A DNA stretch of 64,000 nucleotides from Melioribacteraceae bacterium (GTDB lineage Bacteria > Bacteroidota > Ignavibacteria > Ignavibacteriales > Melioribacteraceae): contig WGCV01000035.1 in NCBI GenBank assembly GCA_015493615.1, positions 19,598 through 83,597 of the forward strand. Direction: 5' to 3'. Numbering within the stretch: position 1 is the stretch's first letter; each line of letters opens with the position of its first letter. The notes beneath the pieces were generated by a model. It was not told where the DNA came from. It made no database searches and saw only the letters and a program-made list of their open reading frames with translations. The position numbers and the translations under genes were made by a program. Below are positions 36,195 to 44,602 of the stretch, piece by piece.

Positions 36195-38149
36195 TCTTTA
36201 TTCTTAAAATCCAATAAAATTGACCGAGTGTCTCCGGCATCCAATTTATCAAAAGTCAGATAAATACTCTGAGTGGGTTCGTCAAAAGTATATGCAGGGA
36301 GTTTTGTATTTATTATATCCGAAGATACTTTCAAATCCGTAATCGACTTATTTAAATAAATTTTAACCATAAAATCTTCTACAGTTTCTTCCGAAGGATT
36401 AGAGACTTCAATTGCAATCCGGCGTTTTCCTCTGATTGTATAGTTGATTTCCACGCTTCCTCGCTTAAACCACCAATTCTGAAGTTCATCCAAAGTTGTA
36501 AACCACATATTCTTACTTCTTACATAGTCAACAACCTGCTTGATAACGGGAATATTTGCCGGTTTTAACTGCTCGTCCGTATGGAATTTAAATACATATA
36601 ATCCGCCTGTAAAATCCACGCGGTCAACGTCTTCTTCGTAAGTATATTCCTGAAAATGCAAATCTTTAAGTCCGAAATCCCTTATAACCCGATAATCGTC
36701 TCTTGCTGTATTTCCAACGATAAAAATTTTATTTCCATCGAAAATTTCCGTTTTGGGAATAATTCTGTCTGTCAGCGAATCGGTGAAAATTAAGTTAAAT
36801 CCGTTTTTTGACATAGCAGAGAGCGTATTTTTATCAAAATAACCGTAAGAAGGCATCAATTTTTTAACGTCGATTCCAAGCAGAGAATCGGCTTCCATTT
36901 TAGCGTTTCGCAATATTTCATTCTGTTCGTCAATACTGTATAGTGAGTTTGTGGTATCCTCAAACGATTCCACATAACCGATATCCAACTCCAATCCGAT
37001 ATTTAACCCCGCCGCGTATTTTATCAGATATTTTCGGTCTTGCGGTAATTTTTCCGCGCTTGTAAAAATCGTGGAAGCGTCTCCGGTTCCGAAAACTCCG
37101 GTAAAGTTCTTTAAATTTTCAGGTTGTGAAGCGACAATCGGAACCATAACGGCGGCGGATTTGTAAGGCGGAGGCCAATCCACAATTTCCGCCGTAGGCA
37201 AATGAAGCAGCCAGTCCATTGAGCTTGAAAAAAAACGATCAAAATAGATGTAATCTTCCTGTGTTCCTATTACGGAATTGAGTTCAAAACCGTACCAGAC
37301 AAAGCGTCCTTTTCCATATCTTCCGAATGCGCTTCCCGCGCTTTTTTGTATGTTTTCGATGACTAAACCGTGCTCCCGCCTGAAATCGTACCAGTAGCTA
37401 GCCTGAATTGTACGAGGCTCAAGCACTTCGGCATATATCGGTCTGTCCCAAGTTGCGATATCAAGCGTGTAACCGGTCGGGACGCCGGTTGTTATCGGAA
37501 GGTTGCCGCGTACGGTGTGAATTTTTGTAGTTCCCTCTTCAGGATCAATTTCCTTTGTAAACTTTAGCCCGAAAACTTCGTTAAAAAATTTCCAGCCTGC
37601 CCATTTTCCGTCGGGAGAAAATGTCGCGGGTCCTCCGGTAGAAAATAAGCTTCCGCCATGTTTAATATATAACTTTATCTCTGAAACTTCTTTGTCGCTT
37701 AAAACCCTCGAACCCGGCATAATTAAAACTTTATACTGCTTTTCAGCTCCGAGTTCAACATCATGATCATAAATAATTTTATAAGGAATTTTATGGCTTT
37801 TCAGAAATTTTTCCCACGTGGAAATATTATCTATCAGCCACGTGCTCCCTTCTTCGAGAAGGTTCTCGGTATATTTTGAATAAAGAATTGCGACTTCGGT
37901 TTTTTTCTCGAGAACCGCCTCTATATTTTTCTTGGAAGGAGTCATCTCGTCAATTTTAACTTCGCCGAAAACTCCTTTGATAATCAAAAGATAAAACATT
38001 ACGGCTGAAATAAATAAAGCCGCCCCGCCGATTAAAATCACAAAAATATTTACCCTCATACCGCTTAATGCGGTATTTTCATAATTATCCGCGGAGAGTT
38101 TTGAACTCTTAACTTTTTTCTTTCTTTTTTTAAAGAATTTTAGCGCCAC
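36191..38149 (-). CDS. Membrane-anchored protein with amidotransferase-fold and polysaccharide deacetylase-like domains
   Basis: 652 residues. A basic cytoplasmic N-terminus is followed by one membrane helix (about 36-58), so the bulk lies in the periplasm. Residues about 85-320 look like a class I glutamine amidotransferase-like or ThuA-type fold (VLIMPGSRVLSDKEV, YIKHGGSLFSTGG). Residues about 325-555 resemble a NodB-type polysaccharide deacetylase (LMPSYGYFDKNTLSAM, NMWFTTLDELQNWW). I do not see a clear Asp/His-x3-His metal triad, so the domain may bind rather than cut. A beta-rich tail follows. It overlaps both neighbours (10 and 4 bp). Within a GT2/TPR-barrel array its likely role is polymer modification, as for PgaB or PelA. 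Confidence 0.7.
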   Translation of the reverse strand: MALKFFKKRKKKVKSSKLSADNYENTALSGMRVNIFVILIGGAALFISAVMFYLLIIKGVFGEVKIDEMTPSKKNIEAVLEKKTEVAILYSKYTENLLEEGSTWLIDNISTWEKFLKSHKIPYKIIYDHDVELGAEKQYKVLIMPGSRVLSDKEVSEIKLYIKHGGSLFSTGGPATFSPDGKWAGWKFFNEVFGLKFTKEIDPEEGTTKIHTVRGNLPITTGVPTGYTLDIATWDRPIYAEVLEPRTIQASYWYDFRREHGLVIENIQKSAGSAFGRYGKGRFVWYGFELNSVIGTQEDYIYFDRFFSSSMDWLLHLPTAEIVDWPPPYKSAAVMVPIVASQPENLKNFTGVFGTGDASTIFTSAEKLPQDRKYLIKYAAGLNIGLELDIGYVESFEDTTNSLYSIDEQNEILRNAKMEADSLLGIDVKKLMPSYGYFDKNTLSAMSKNGFNLIFTDSLTDRIIPKTEIFDGNKIFIVGNTARDDYRVIRDFGLKDLHFQEYTYEEDVDRVDFTGGLYVFKFHTDEQLKPANIPVIKQVVDYVRSKNMWFTTLDELQNWWFKRGSVEINYTIRGKRRIAIEVSNPSEETVEDFMVKIYLNKSITDLKVSSDIINTKLPAYTFDEPTQSIYLTFDKLDAGDTRSILLDFKNKE

Positions 38150-38631
38150 TTAAGGGGCTCCTCGTTATCTTTAGTATTGGCTTTCTTTTCCACTTCCGTG
38201 TAGCCGGCGCTTGTATATCTGCTGAATCTTCCTCTTGTGGAAGAAAATCTTTCGGCATTTACAGTTGTTTTACCGGGTTGTCTGTACGGTTCGAAAGTTT
38301 CTTCGTCCATAGTAGAGCCAACAATGGTAGGTCGCATTTCCGGTCTTGTCGAAGCGCCACCCGTGCGGAACATAGGAGCAGATTCTCCCAAAGTTGACCT
38401 GAATTCGGAATCTCCGTAGGTTCGTCTTAAGTCAGTTCCGGTAAGTCTGGTAGTCTGTCCGGCAACTTGCGGAGTAATAAGTTCCGCCGGAATCGCTTCA
38501 GGCTTGGGAGCTTCGGCAGCCTGTCCCTTCTTCTCCCGAATTTTATAAAGCACATAAGCCCCGACAGAGAGAACGAAAGTCGATATTGTCGCGACTAATA
38601 TGATTAAAGATAGTATTGGAATTAATTCCAT
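38140..38631 (-). CDS. Small single-pass membrane protein of exopolysaccharide array, unknown
   Basis: 163 residues: an N-terminal membrane helix (about 5-30, SLIILVATISTFVLSVGAYVLY), a basic stretch, a Pro/Ala linker, then a disordered cytoplasmic tail rich in Arg, Thr and Ser. I recognise no family. It sits 19 bp after the glycosyltransferase and overlaps the next gene by 10 bp. The position is similar to PgaD, an accessory subunit of the PNAG synthase, but no sequence similarity can be claimed. Confidence 0.65.
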   Translation of the reverse strand: MELIPILSLIILVATISTFVLSVGAYVLYKIREKKGQAAEAPKPEAIPAELITPQVAGQTTRLTGTDLRRTYGDSEFRSTLGESAPMFRTGGASTRPEMRPTIVGSTMDEETFEPYRQPGKTTVNAERFSSTRGRFSRYTSAGYTEVEKKANTKDNEEPLKWR

Positions 38632-38650
38632 TTTATACTCCTGTTAATTT

Positions 38651-40039
38651 TCACTTATTAGGGGTTCCGATTCTTTCTAATTTTCCCCAACTCATCTTGA
38701 GCCCGAGAAATTCTTCAATCGTAGCCATTCCTTTTGTAATATCTATCATAAGGACAAAAAATATTCTGTATATCAATGAATAGGGAATCAAACGGGCTTC
38801 CTCTCTTTCCGCAGCAACGCAGAAAAGAGCCGACATAAAGTCGAGAATCGCAATACCGAACCACCAGAATACGATTAAGCTTGTCATTCCATATAATAAA
38901 GCAACAATTATAAACCACAAGTTTGCAAAAATATTCATCGTAGGCCAAATCAGGGCTTCAAAAACCATCGACCACAGCACCAACGAATTATTGAAATTCT
39001 TAGTCGGATTTATCAAATATCTTTTATGTTTTCTGATTGCCTGTAAAATTCCTCGCGTCCAGCGGTAACGTTGTTTAAGAAGCTGAAATAACTTCGACGG
39101 AGCTTCCGTCCAAGCCTGCGCTTCCGGCTCATATTCGATTTTCCAGCCCTGAGCCAAAATCTTCAGCGTTAAATCAGCATCTTCGGCAAATGTATCGCTT
39201 GAATAATATCCCGCATCGTGCAACGCTCTCTTTCTGAAAATACCAATAGGTCCGGGAATAATGTTAACCATTTTAAGAAATCCCTGCGCGCTGCGCGCCA
39301 TATTCAAACCTTCCACATATTCGAGCGCCTGTAAATCAAGCAGCGGTTTTTTACGATTTTCAACTTTTACGTTCCCCGCTACCGCTCCAACTTCCGGATC
39401 AACAAAATGGCGCATTCCCATCTTCAGCGTTTGAGGCGAAAGGGTTGAATCACCATCCATGCAGAGAACAAAATCCGCTTCCGAATATTGGATTCCCGCA
39501 TTAAGGGCTTTAGATTTTCCGCCGTTCGGTTTATTGATTAATGAAACTTTCACATATGAATTCTTACCTTTGTGCAAACCGACCATCTCTTCAGCTACTT
39601 TAGCGGTATTATCTTTCGAGCCGTCGTTGACTACAATAATTTCGTAGTTCGGGTAATCTAACTTCAGAAGAGAATTTATCGAATTTTTAACTACTTTTTC
39701 CTCATTGTAAACCGGCACAATTATCGAGACAAACGGTGTGTAAATCGGTTTATTTTCCACCGTATATTTTGTCATGTAAAAATACGCCATCCAGATTATC
39801 GTAAAATATCGAACAAGCAAAAGAAAAAGGAAAAGGACGAGAGAAACGATCGAAGCGTAAACAAAAAGTCCGCTCCAAGGAAGAACAGTCATCGGCAAAG
39901 TAATCAGAATAATAATCAGCAGAATAACGCTCAACACTCCCGAGATTATCATAGTGCGGACTTTCTCCTTCTTCACATCTCTTTTCGGAGGTTCAAGTTC
40001 GCGATTATCTAATATTATTTTTAATTTTTCATTTTTCAT
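38651..40039 (-). CDS. Processive GT2 glycosyltransferase (PgaC/cellulose synthase-like)
   Basis: 462 residues in the inner membrane. Two or more N-terminal helices (about 28-85) precede a cytoplasmic GT-A domain with IIVVNDGSKDNT, MDGDSTL (DxD), FAEDADLT (ED acid) and the processive-synthase motif QRYRW (QxxRW). C-terminal helices lie at about 350-430. This is the layout of synthases that polymerise and translocate beta-linked polysaccharides such as PNAG, hyaluronan or cellulose. The sugar donor is not readable. There is no PilZ domain, so any c-di-GMP control would need a separate protein. Confidence 0.9.
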   Translation of the reverse strand: MKNEKLKIILDNRELEPPKRDVKKEKVRTMIISGVLSVILLIIILITLPMTVLPWSGLFVYASIVSLVLFLFLLLVRYFTIIWMAYFYMTKYTVENKPIYTPFVSIIVPVYNEEKVVKNSINSLLKLDYPNYEIIVVNDGSKDNTAKVAEEMVGLHKGKNSYVKVSLINKPNGGKSKALNAGIQYSEADFVLCMDGDSTLSPQTLKMGMRHFVDPEVGAVAGNVKVENRKKPLLDLQALEYVEGLNMARSAQGFLKMVNIIPGPIGIFRKRALHDAGYYSSDTFAEDADLTLKILAQGWKIEYEPEAQAWTEAPSKLFQLLKQRYRWTRGILQAIRKHKRYLINPTKNFNNSLVLWSMVFEALIWPTMNIFANLWFIIVALLYGMTSLIVFWWFGIAILDFMSALFCVAAEREEARLIPYSLIYRIFFVLMIDITKGMATIEEFLGLKMSWGKLERIGTPNK

Positions 40040-40262
40040 ATATTAACTTTTGCAAATCTAATGCCAGAGAAAGTTCTCTTTTTATTGTTAAAAACAAACT
40101 TTTTATTTATAAATATGTTGCAAAATGAGAAATCACTCTTTTTCTATACACTTTTATGAAATATAATAATTTATTTAACTCTTTTCAATAAAATAATTTA
40201 ACCGTTTACATTAAAGTAAAACGATAGTTAGAGTGAATAACTTATTGAAATATTTTACTTTT

Positions 40263-43154
40263 TTAAAAAACAGACCACGACAAACTCAGTCCGAAAGCTT
40301 TGGAACGATACCCCATGTTAAACCTCTGAGATTGTCGTAATGCGGCAAATCCTGTAAAAACCATATTTTCATACGGCTTGTACGAAGCTTCTAATCTTGC
40401 GTCCCAAATAATAAAACTCGATTGCGGTATATAACCGACTTTTCCTATAAAATTCATATTCCATTCTTTATCGCTGTAAAAATTCCAATCTCCAAAAATC
40501 GAATGCGAAGAATATTCCTGAGGAGAATAATAATAATTCGAAGAGAATTCATAATCAATATATTCAAATTCGTAACCGAGTTGAAGACTATCTATAAAAT
40601 ATTTCCCCGCGCTTAAATCAAGCTGGTTCCCGAGATTATACCCTAAAGCCGCATTCGGCATTATTTCAAGAATGGTATATTCCCCTTTTAATAACAATTT
40701 ATCATGGATTTTGTACTTTCCGCCGATGCGATACATGTGAGCCGTAGATGAAATAAGCGGAACTAAATATGGCGAATAGAGTACAACTGCGGCTTCGCTG
40801 CTTAGGAAATAACCGTAAAGAGAGAAATTTTTGTTTTTCTTGTACCTCGCGTTAATTTCATAAACTTCATGATTGTAAGGGAAATAATTTGGAGAAAACA
40901 ATTTTCCCGTTCCCCCTGAAATCATCATATGGTCGGAAAGTTTAAAGTTTAAGTTGAACATTACCCTCTGGAAACCATTTGTAATATTGCCGTCGGAAAC
41001 CAGTCCCTTTCTCCAAGACGCGCCAACTGAGACAAAACTCAATAATCCGGTTTCAACGCCAATCCCCCCGTAAAGATATGTAAAATTAAGATTATCGTTA
41101 AAATAATAAACATAGGGATTAACGTAGAGGTACGAAGCAAGATTCCCTGTAATGTTATACCAAAAATCAGTAAATAAATTCGGTTCTCTCTCTTTGGGAG
41201 GCAACCAGGAAATTCGGTCCTCAATTTTATATCTGTCCCACAACGAATCGGGAACGGCTCTGTAAAGTGAATCTGCCAGTTTATAATCATGCTCGCGGAA
41301 ATATGAATCTCCAAGATAAACTTTCAGTTCCGGATCGTCAGGTTTTTCCTCCAAAAGTTTTTGGAATTCATTAACCACATTTAGGGAATCACCTGACCAA
41401 AAGAGTATCTTAGCTTTTGTCAGCTGCGTTTCAAAACTCGGGTCAAGTCGTTCCAGTTTATCAAAAGTTTGCAGCGCAGAATCATAATCATTATCCATGA
41501 GATAAGCATTACCAAGCGAAAGAAGCACATTTTTTCTTTCTCCGACATTTTCAATATACTCTTCATATTTGGGAATTGCTTCCTTATATTTACCTTCCCT
41601 CATCAAAGAATCCGCTTTGTTAACCTGCGATACATAATATTCTTCTTTCTTTTTCAATTTAAGAAGCTCGTACATCGATTTAATATCCACATAATCGGAA
41701 TTTGTCGAATCAATTGCGGCGGCTTTTTTAACCTCAACGCCCATTGAATCGGGATTATCTTCTGAATAATACATTAAGCTTAAAGCAAGATGAGGCTGAA
41801 TATTGGAAGGTTGTTTTTCTTCAACCTCTTCCAAATTCTTTTTTGCTTCGTCCAAATCCCTTAAAGTCCAAACGGCAAGCTGCCCCGCAAGTAACTTATA
41901 TTTTAATTTATTCCCGCCTGCATCTAAAACTTCTTTCATAACTTCGTATGCGTTCTGTTTATCCCCTTTGTACTGAAGAATTCTCGCCAATAAATATTTT
42001 GCTTCCAAATTATTCGGGGATATATCGAGGAAATCTCTCAAAATTTCTTCCGCTTCGTCATACTTTCCCAGTGCAATATATTTTTTTACCAGATTAAAAG
42101 TTGCGGAGCTGTCTTTAGGATTTTCCTTTATTTTCGTCAGATAATCATTTATATCTTTGGAGTAATACAACTCCATATGTTTCCCCAATATTTCTTCAAG
42201 CTTTTTATATCTTTCCGTTCCCGAATATTTATTAGATAACTTTGCGAGCTGCTGCTTCGCTTCTTCGAAACGATTCTTATCCAATAATAAACTTACAAGT
42301 TTAAACCTCGCTTCGTCGTTGGAAGGATTTTTCCTCACAATTCTGTAATATTTATCAATCGGATATATCTGCGCTTTTTTTCGCCGCCGATTATCAAATT
42401 CGTCCGGCTGATACTGAGTAACATATCCCTGCCGTATAGCCAAGTCCAACCCATCCTGCGCCTCTTTAAAAAACGGTTTAAAACTAAGCGCCGTTCTAAA
42501 AGCGTGTTCGGCATTTTTATACTTCCCGAGCCACAAGGTAAAGTATCCGTACCGGTCCCACAAACGCCAATCTTTGGGATAACGCTCGACCCATTTTTTT
42601 AAGATTTTTTCTCCTTTTCGGATGTGCCCGGTTTTTTGCAGAATGATGGAAAATCTAATAATTTCATCGGGGGAAGCGTTATCGTCGCGCTTCAAATATT
42701 CATCGTACCAATGCTCCGCCAACGACCATTTTTCCATCTCGCGATAAGCTTTGCCTATATTTAAATAGTTAAACGGATCGCTCGGATCAACCGCAATATT
42801 TCTTTTGTATCCTTCAATATTCTTTTCGAGAATCGGATACCATATTTTAATTATCCTCGCCAAGTTATTCCGGTATTCGGCGTTGTTCGGATCAAGCGAA
42901 ATCGCCCGCCTGTAATCCAGTCGCGCCCAGTGGTATCTTCCCTGCGCTTCGTAACAAAGTCCGCGTAAGTTATAGCCTTCCGGCGATTGAGGTTTGTACG
43001 TAATGTATTTGTTCAGCTGGTCAATAGCCTCTTTGTACCGCCCGTGCTTCATATGATTTAAAGCGACTCTCTTCGTGCCCTCCGCAGTTCTTTGCCCGTA
43101 CAAAGGCTCCAGAACGAAGAGAGTCAAAATCAATATTAAAAAGAAGCGTTTCAT
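40263..43154 (-). CDS. TPR-rich outer-membrane beta-barrel protein, probable polysaccharide exporter
   Basis: 963 residues. A signal peptide (about 1-20) is followed by many TPRs (about 25-660, e.g. NRLGDSYFREHDYKLADSLY-like units). The last 275 residues have alternating aromatic/hydrophobic strands ending in SLSWSVF, the usual C-terminal strand of an outer-membrane barrel. TPR plus barrel is the architecture of PgaA, PelB, AlgK/AlgE and BcsC exporters. Its start overlaps the ATPase gene's stop by 4 bp (ATGA). A 223 bp gap with no gene separates it from the glycosyltransferase. Confidence 0.82.
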   Translation of the reverse strand: MKRFFLILILTLFVLEPLYGQRTAEGTKRVALNHMKHGRYKEAIDQLNKYITYKPQSPEGYNLRGLCYEAQGRYHWARLDYRRAISLDPNNAEYRNNLARIIKIWYPILEKNIEGYKRNIAVDPSDPFNYLNIGKAYREMEKWSLAEHWYDEYLKRDDNASPDEIIRFSIILQKTGHIRKGEKILKKWVERYPKDWRLWDRYGYFTLWLGKYKNAEHAFRTALSFKPFFKEAQDGLDLAIRQGYVTQYQPDEFDNRRRKKAQIYPIDKYYRIVRKNPSNDEARFKLVSLLLDKNRFEEAKQQLAKLSNKYSGTERYKKLEEILGKHMELYYSKDINDYLTKIKENPKDSSATFNLVKKYIALGKYDEAEEILRDFLDISPNNLEAKYLLARILQYKGDKQNAYEVMKEVLDAGGNKLKYKLLAGQLAVWTLRDLDEAKKNLEEVEEKQPSNIQPHLALSLMYYSEDNPDSMGVEVKKAAAIDSTNSDYVDIKSMYELLKLKKKEEYYVSQVNKADSLMREGKYKEAIPKYEEYIENVGERKNVLLSLGNAYLMDNDYDSALQTFDKLERLDPSFETQLTKAKILFWSGDSLNVVNEFQKLLEEKPDDPELKVYLGDSYFREHDYKLADSLYRAVPDSLWDRYKIEDRISWLPPKEREPNLFTDFWYNITGNLASYLYVNPYVYYFNDNLNFTYLYGGIGVETGLLSFVSVGASWRKGLVSDGNITNGFQRVMFNLNFKLSDHMMISGGTGKLFSPNYFPYNHEVYEINARYKKNKNFSLYGYFLSSEAAVVLYSPYLVPLISSTAHMYRIGGKYKIHDKLLLKGEYTILEIMPNAALGYNLGNQLDLSAGKYFIDSLQLGYEFEYIDYEFSSNYYYSPQEYSSHSIFGDWNFYSDKEWNMNFIGKVGYIPQSSFIIWDARLEASYKPYENMVFTGFAALRQSQRFNMGYRSKAFGLSLSWSVF

Positions 43155-44461
43155 TTCGTTAAAAATTCTCCGAGAGGCAAGTACAAATTTTCCGTTGTAG
43201 TTGTTGAGGTTAAATAATCTATAATTGTCTCGGCTCTGTCAAGTTTATTGTCAACTTCATAATTAAATAATTTAATCAAAGCGTTGACGACATCTTTTTG
43301 AATACCGTATAAGTACAATTTATCTCTCATTGTTGAAACAAACTCAAAAACCCGTTCGTCAGTACTGCTGGGTATCAAAACCAAAATTACATCGTCTATG
43401 TAGCAAATCTTTTCTTTCCTTTCCGACGCTTCTATTACGGCGGCTTTAATTTGATCAAAAGAAATATTTTTCACTTCGATTAAGACGCGTGAAACGGAAA
43501 AAGCGATAAGGTTAAATTTCTGACCGGCGCTTTTAAATAAGGCGATTTGATTATTAAGTATCAGAGAGAAATCATTGTATGAATAAACATTCGGAGCGTA
43601 TATATTAACAACTTTCTTTACCGGCTGATTTTCCTCACGCTTTTCTTCTACAATAATATTGTCCGGAACTTCCGTTTTATCATGCGCAACATCGTATTTA
43701 CTGATTATATCGGGTTCCGGCTCGGCTTCGACAACTCTCGGAGGAGTTTCAGCCAAATCCACGACTACGCCTTTGTAAGGCTCTATTTTGTAAGTTTCGG
43801 AAAACTGCCCTTCGGTATGCCCGATGTTCGGAGTAATAACAACTGTGCCGCCGTAAAATTTTCCGCTGATTTTTTTAACGCCTTTCTTTAAATATATTAC
43901 TCCCGTAACATTGTTTGCGATTATTTCAACAATTTCATTTGTTCTTTTTGTTGCAGGTTCGGAGACGATAAAAATACTTGTAATATCCCGATCCTCAATA
44001 GATTCAAGTATATGAACAAAAACCGAACGAAGCGTATTTAGGTTTTTAAAACCTATATAATGCGTTAATTCGTCAAAAATTATTCTCTGCGGATTATACT
44101 GCGCCGCGACAGTCAAAATATCATTTAAATATTCAGCTAAATATTCGTCGCTTATTCCATTCGAATAAACTTCTTCGGGCGAGGCGACGCGGACGACAAT
44201 TATTAAGTTCTGATCCATGTAAGCCTGAATATCAAAATTTAAGGATGCGGCTTGTATCATTAAATCTTTAGGACGCATGTTAGTAAAAAAGAGGGATGTT
44301 TCTCCTTCTTCGGCTGAAGCTATTGCAGCCTGAAGCGCAAGCAGAGTTCGCCCTGATTTACGCGCGCCTATTATTAAATAGCTTCCTCCCTCATAGAGTC
44401 CGCCCCATTTATTATCTATTAAATTAAAACCCGATTTTTTAAGTTTAATTGCGCTAATCAT
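43151..44461 (-). CDS. RecA/KaiC-like P-loop ATPase with a possible degenerate GGDEF domain
   Basis: 436 residues, soluble. The first about 210 have a RecA/KaiC-type core with Walker B RIIFDEL. Walker A reads GARKSGRT, with Arg where Lys is expected, so nucleotide hydrolysis is doubtful. A charged linker (about 215-285) follows. Residues about 286-400 (YNDFSLILNNQIALFKSAG, then IDDVILVLIP) have the pattern of a diguanylate-cyclase fold lacking GGDEF and I-site motifs. The combination recalls BcsE, a c-di-GMP-sensing cellulose accessory protein. This is inference from pattern only. First gene of the exopolysaccharide array. Confidence 0.65.
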   Translation of the reverse strand: MISAIKLKKSGFNLIDNKWGGLYEGGSYLIIGARKSGRTLLALQAAIASAEEGETSLFFTNMRPKDLMIQAASLNFDIQAYMDQNLIIVVRVASPEEVYSNGISDEYLAEYLNDILTVAAQYNPQRIIFDELTHYIGFKNLNTLRSVFVHILESIEDRDITSIFIVSEPATKRTNEIVEIIANNVTGVIYLKKGVKKISGKFYGGTVVITPNIGHTEGQFSETYKIEPYKGVVVDLAETPPRVVEAEPEPDIISKYDVAHDKTEVPDNIIVEEKREENQPVKKVVNIYAPNVYSYNDFSLILNNQIALFKSAGQKFNLIAFSVSRVLIEVKNISFDQIKAAVIEASERKEKICYIDDVILVLIPSSTDERVFEFVSTMRDKLYLYGIQKDVVNALIKLFNYEVDNKLDRAETIIDYLTSTTTTENLYLPLGEFLTK

Positions 44462-44602
44462 TATTTTCCCTATAAATTTTAATCATCATAAACAATTAGT
44501 ATGCCATAAAAAGAGTCAATATCGTTTCTAATTTACGGCAAAATGTATTATTTCAATAAATTTATTTGTCCGTTTTTACCGAATGCTTCATTTTAGTACA
44601 CA

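Noticed and set aside
43151..44461. KaiC circadian clock protein
   Set aside because: There is one RecA-like domain only, Walker A is altered, and no KaiA or KaiB is nearby.
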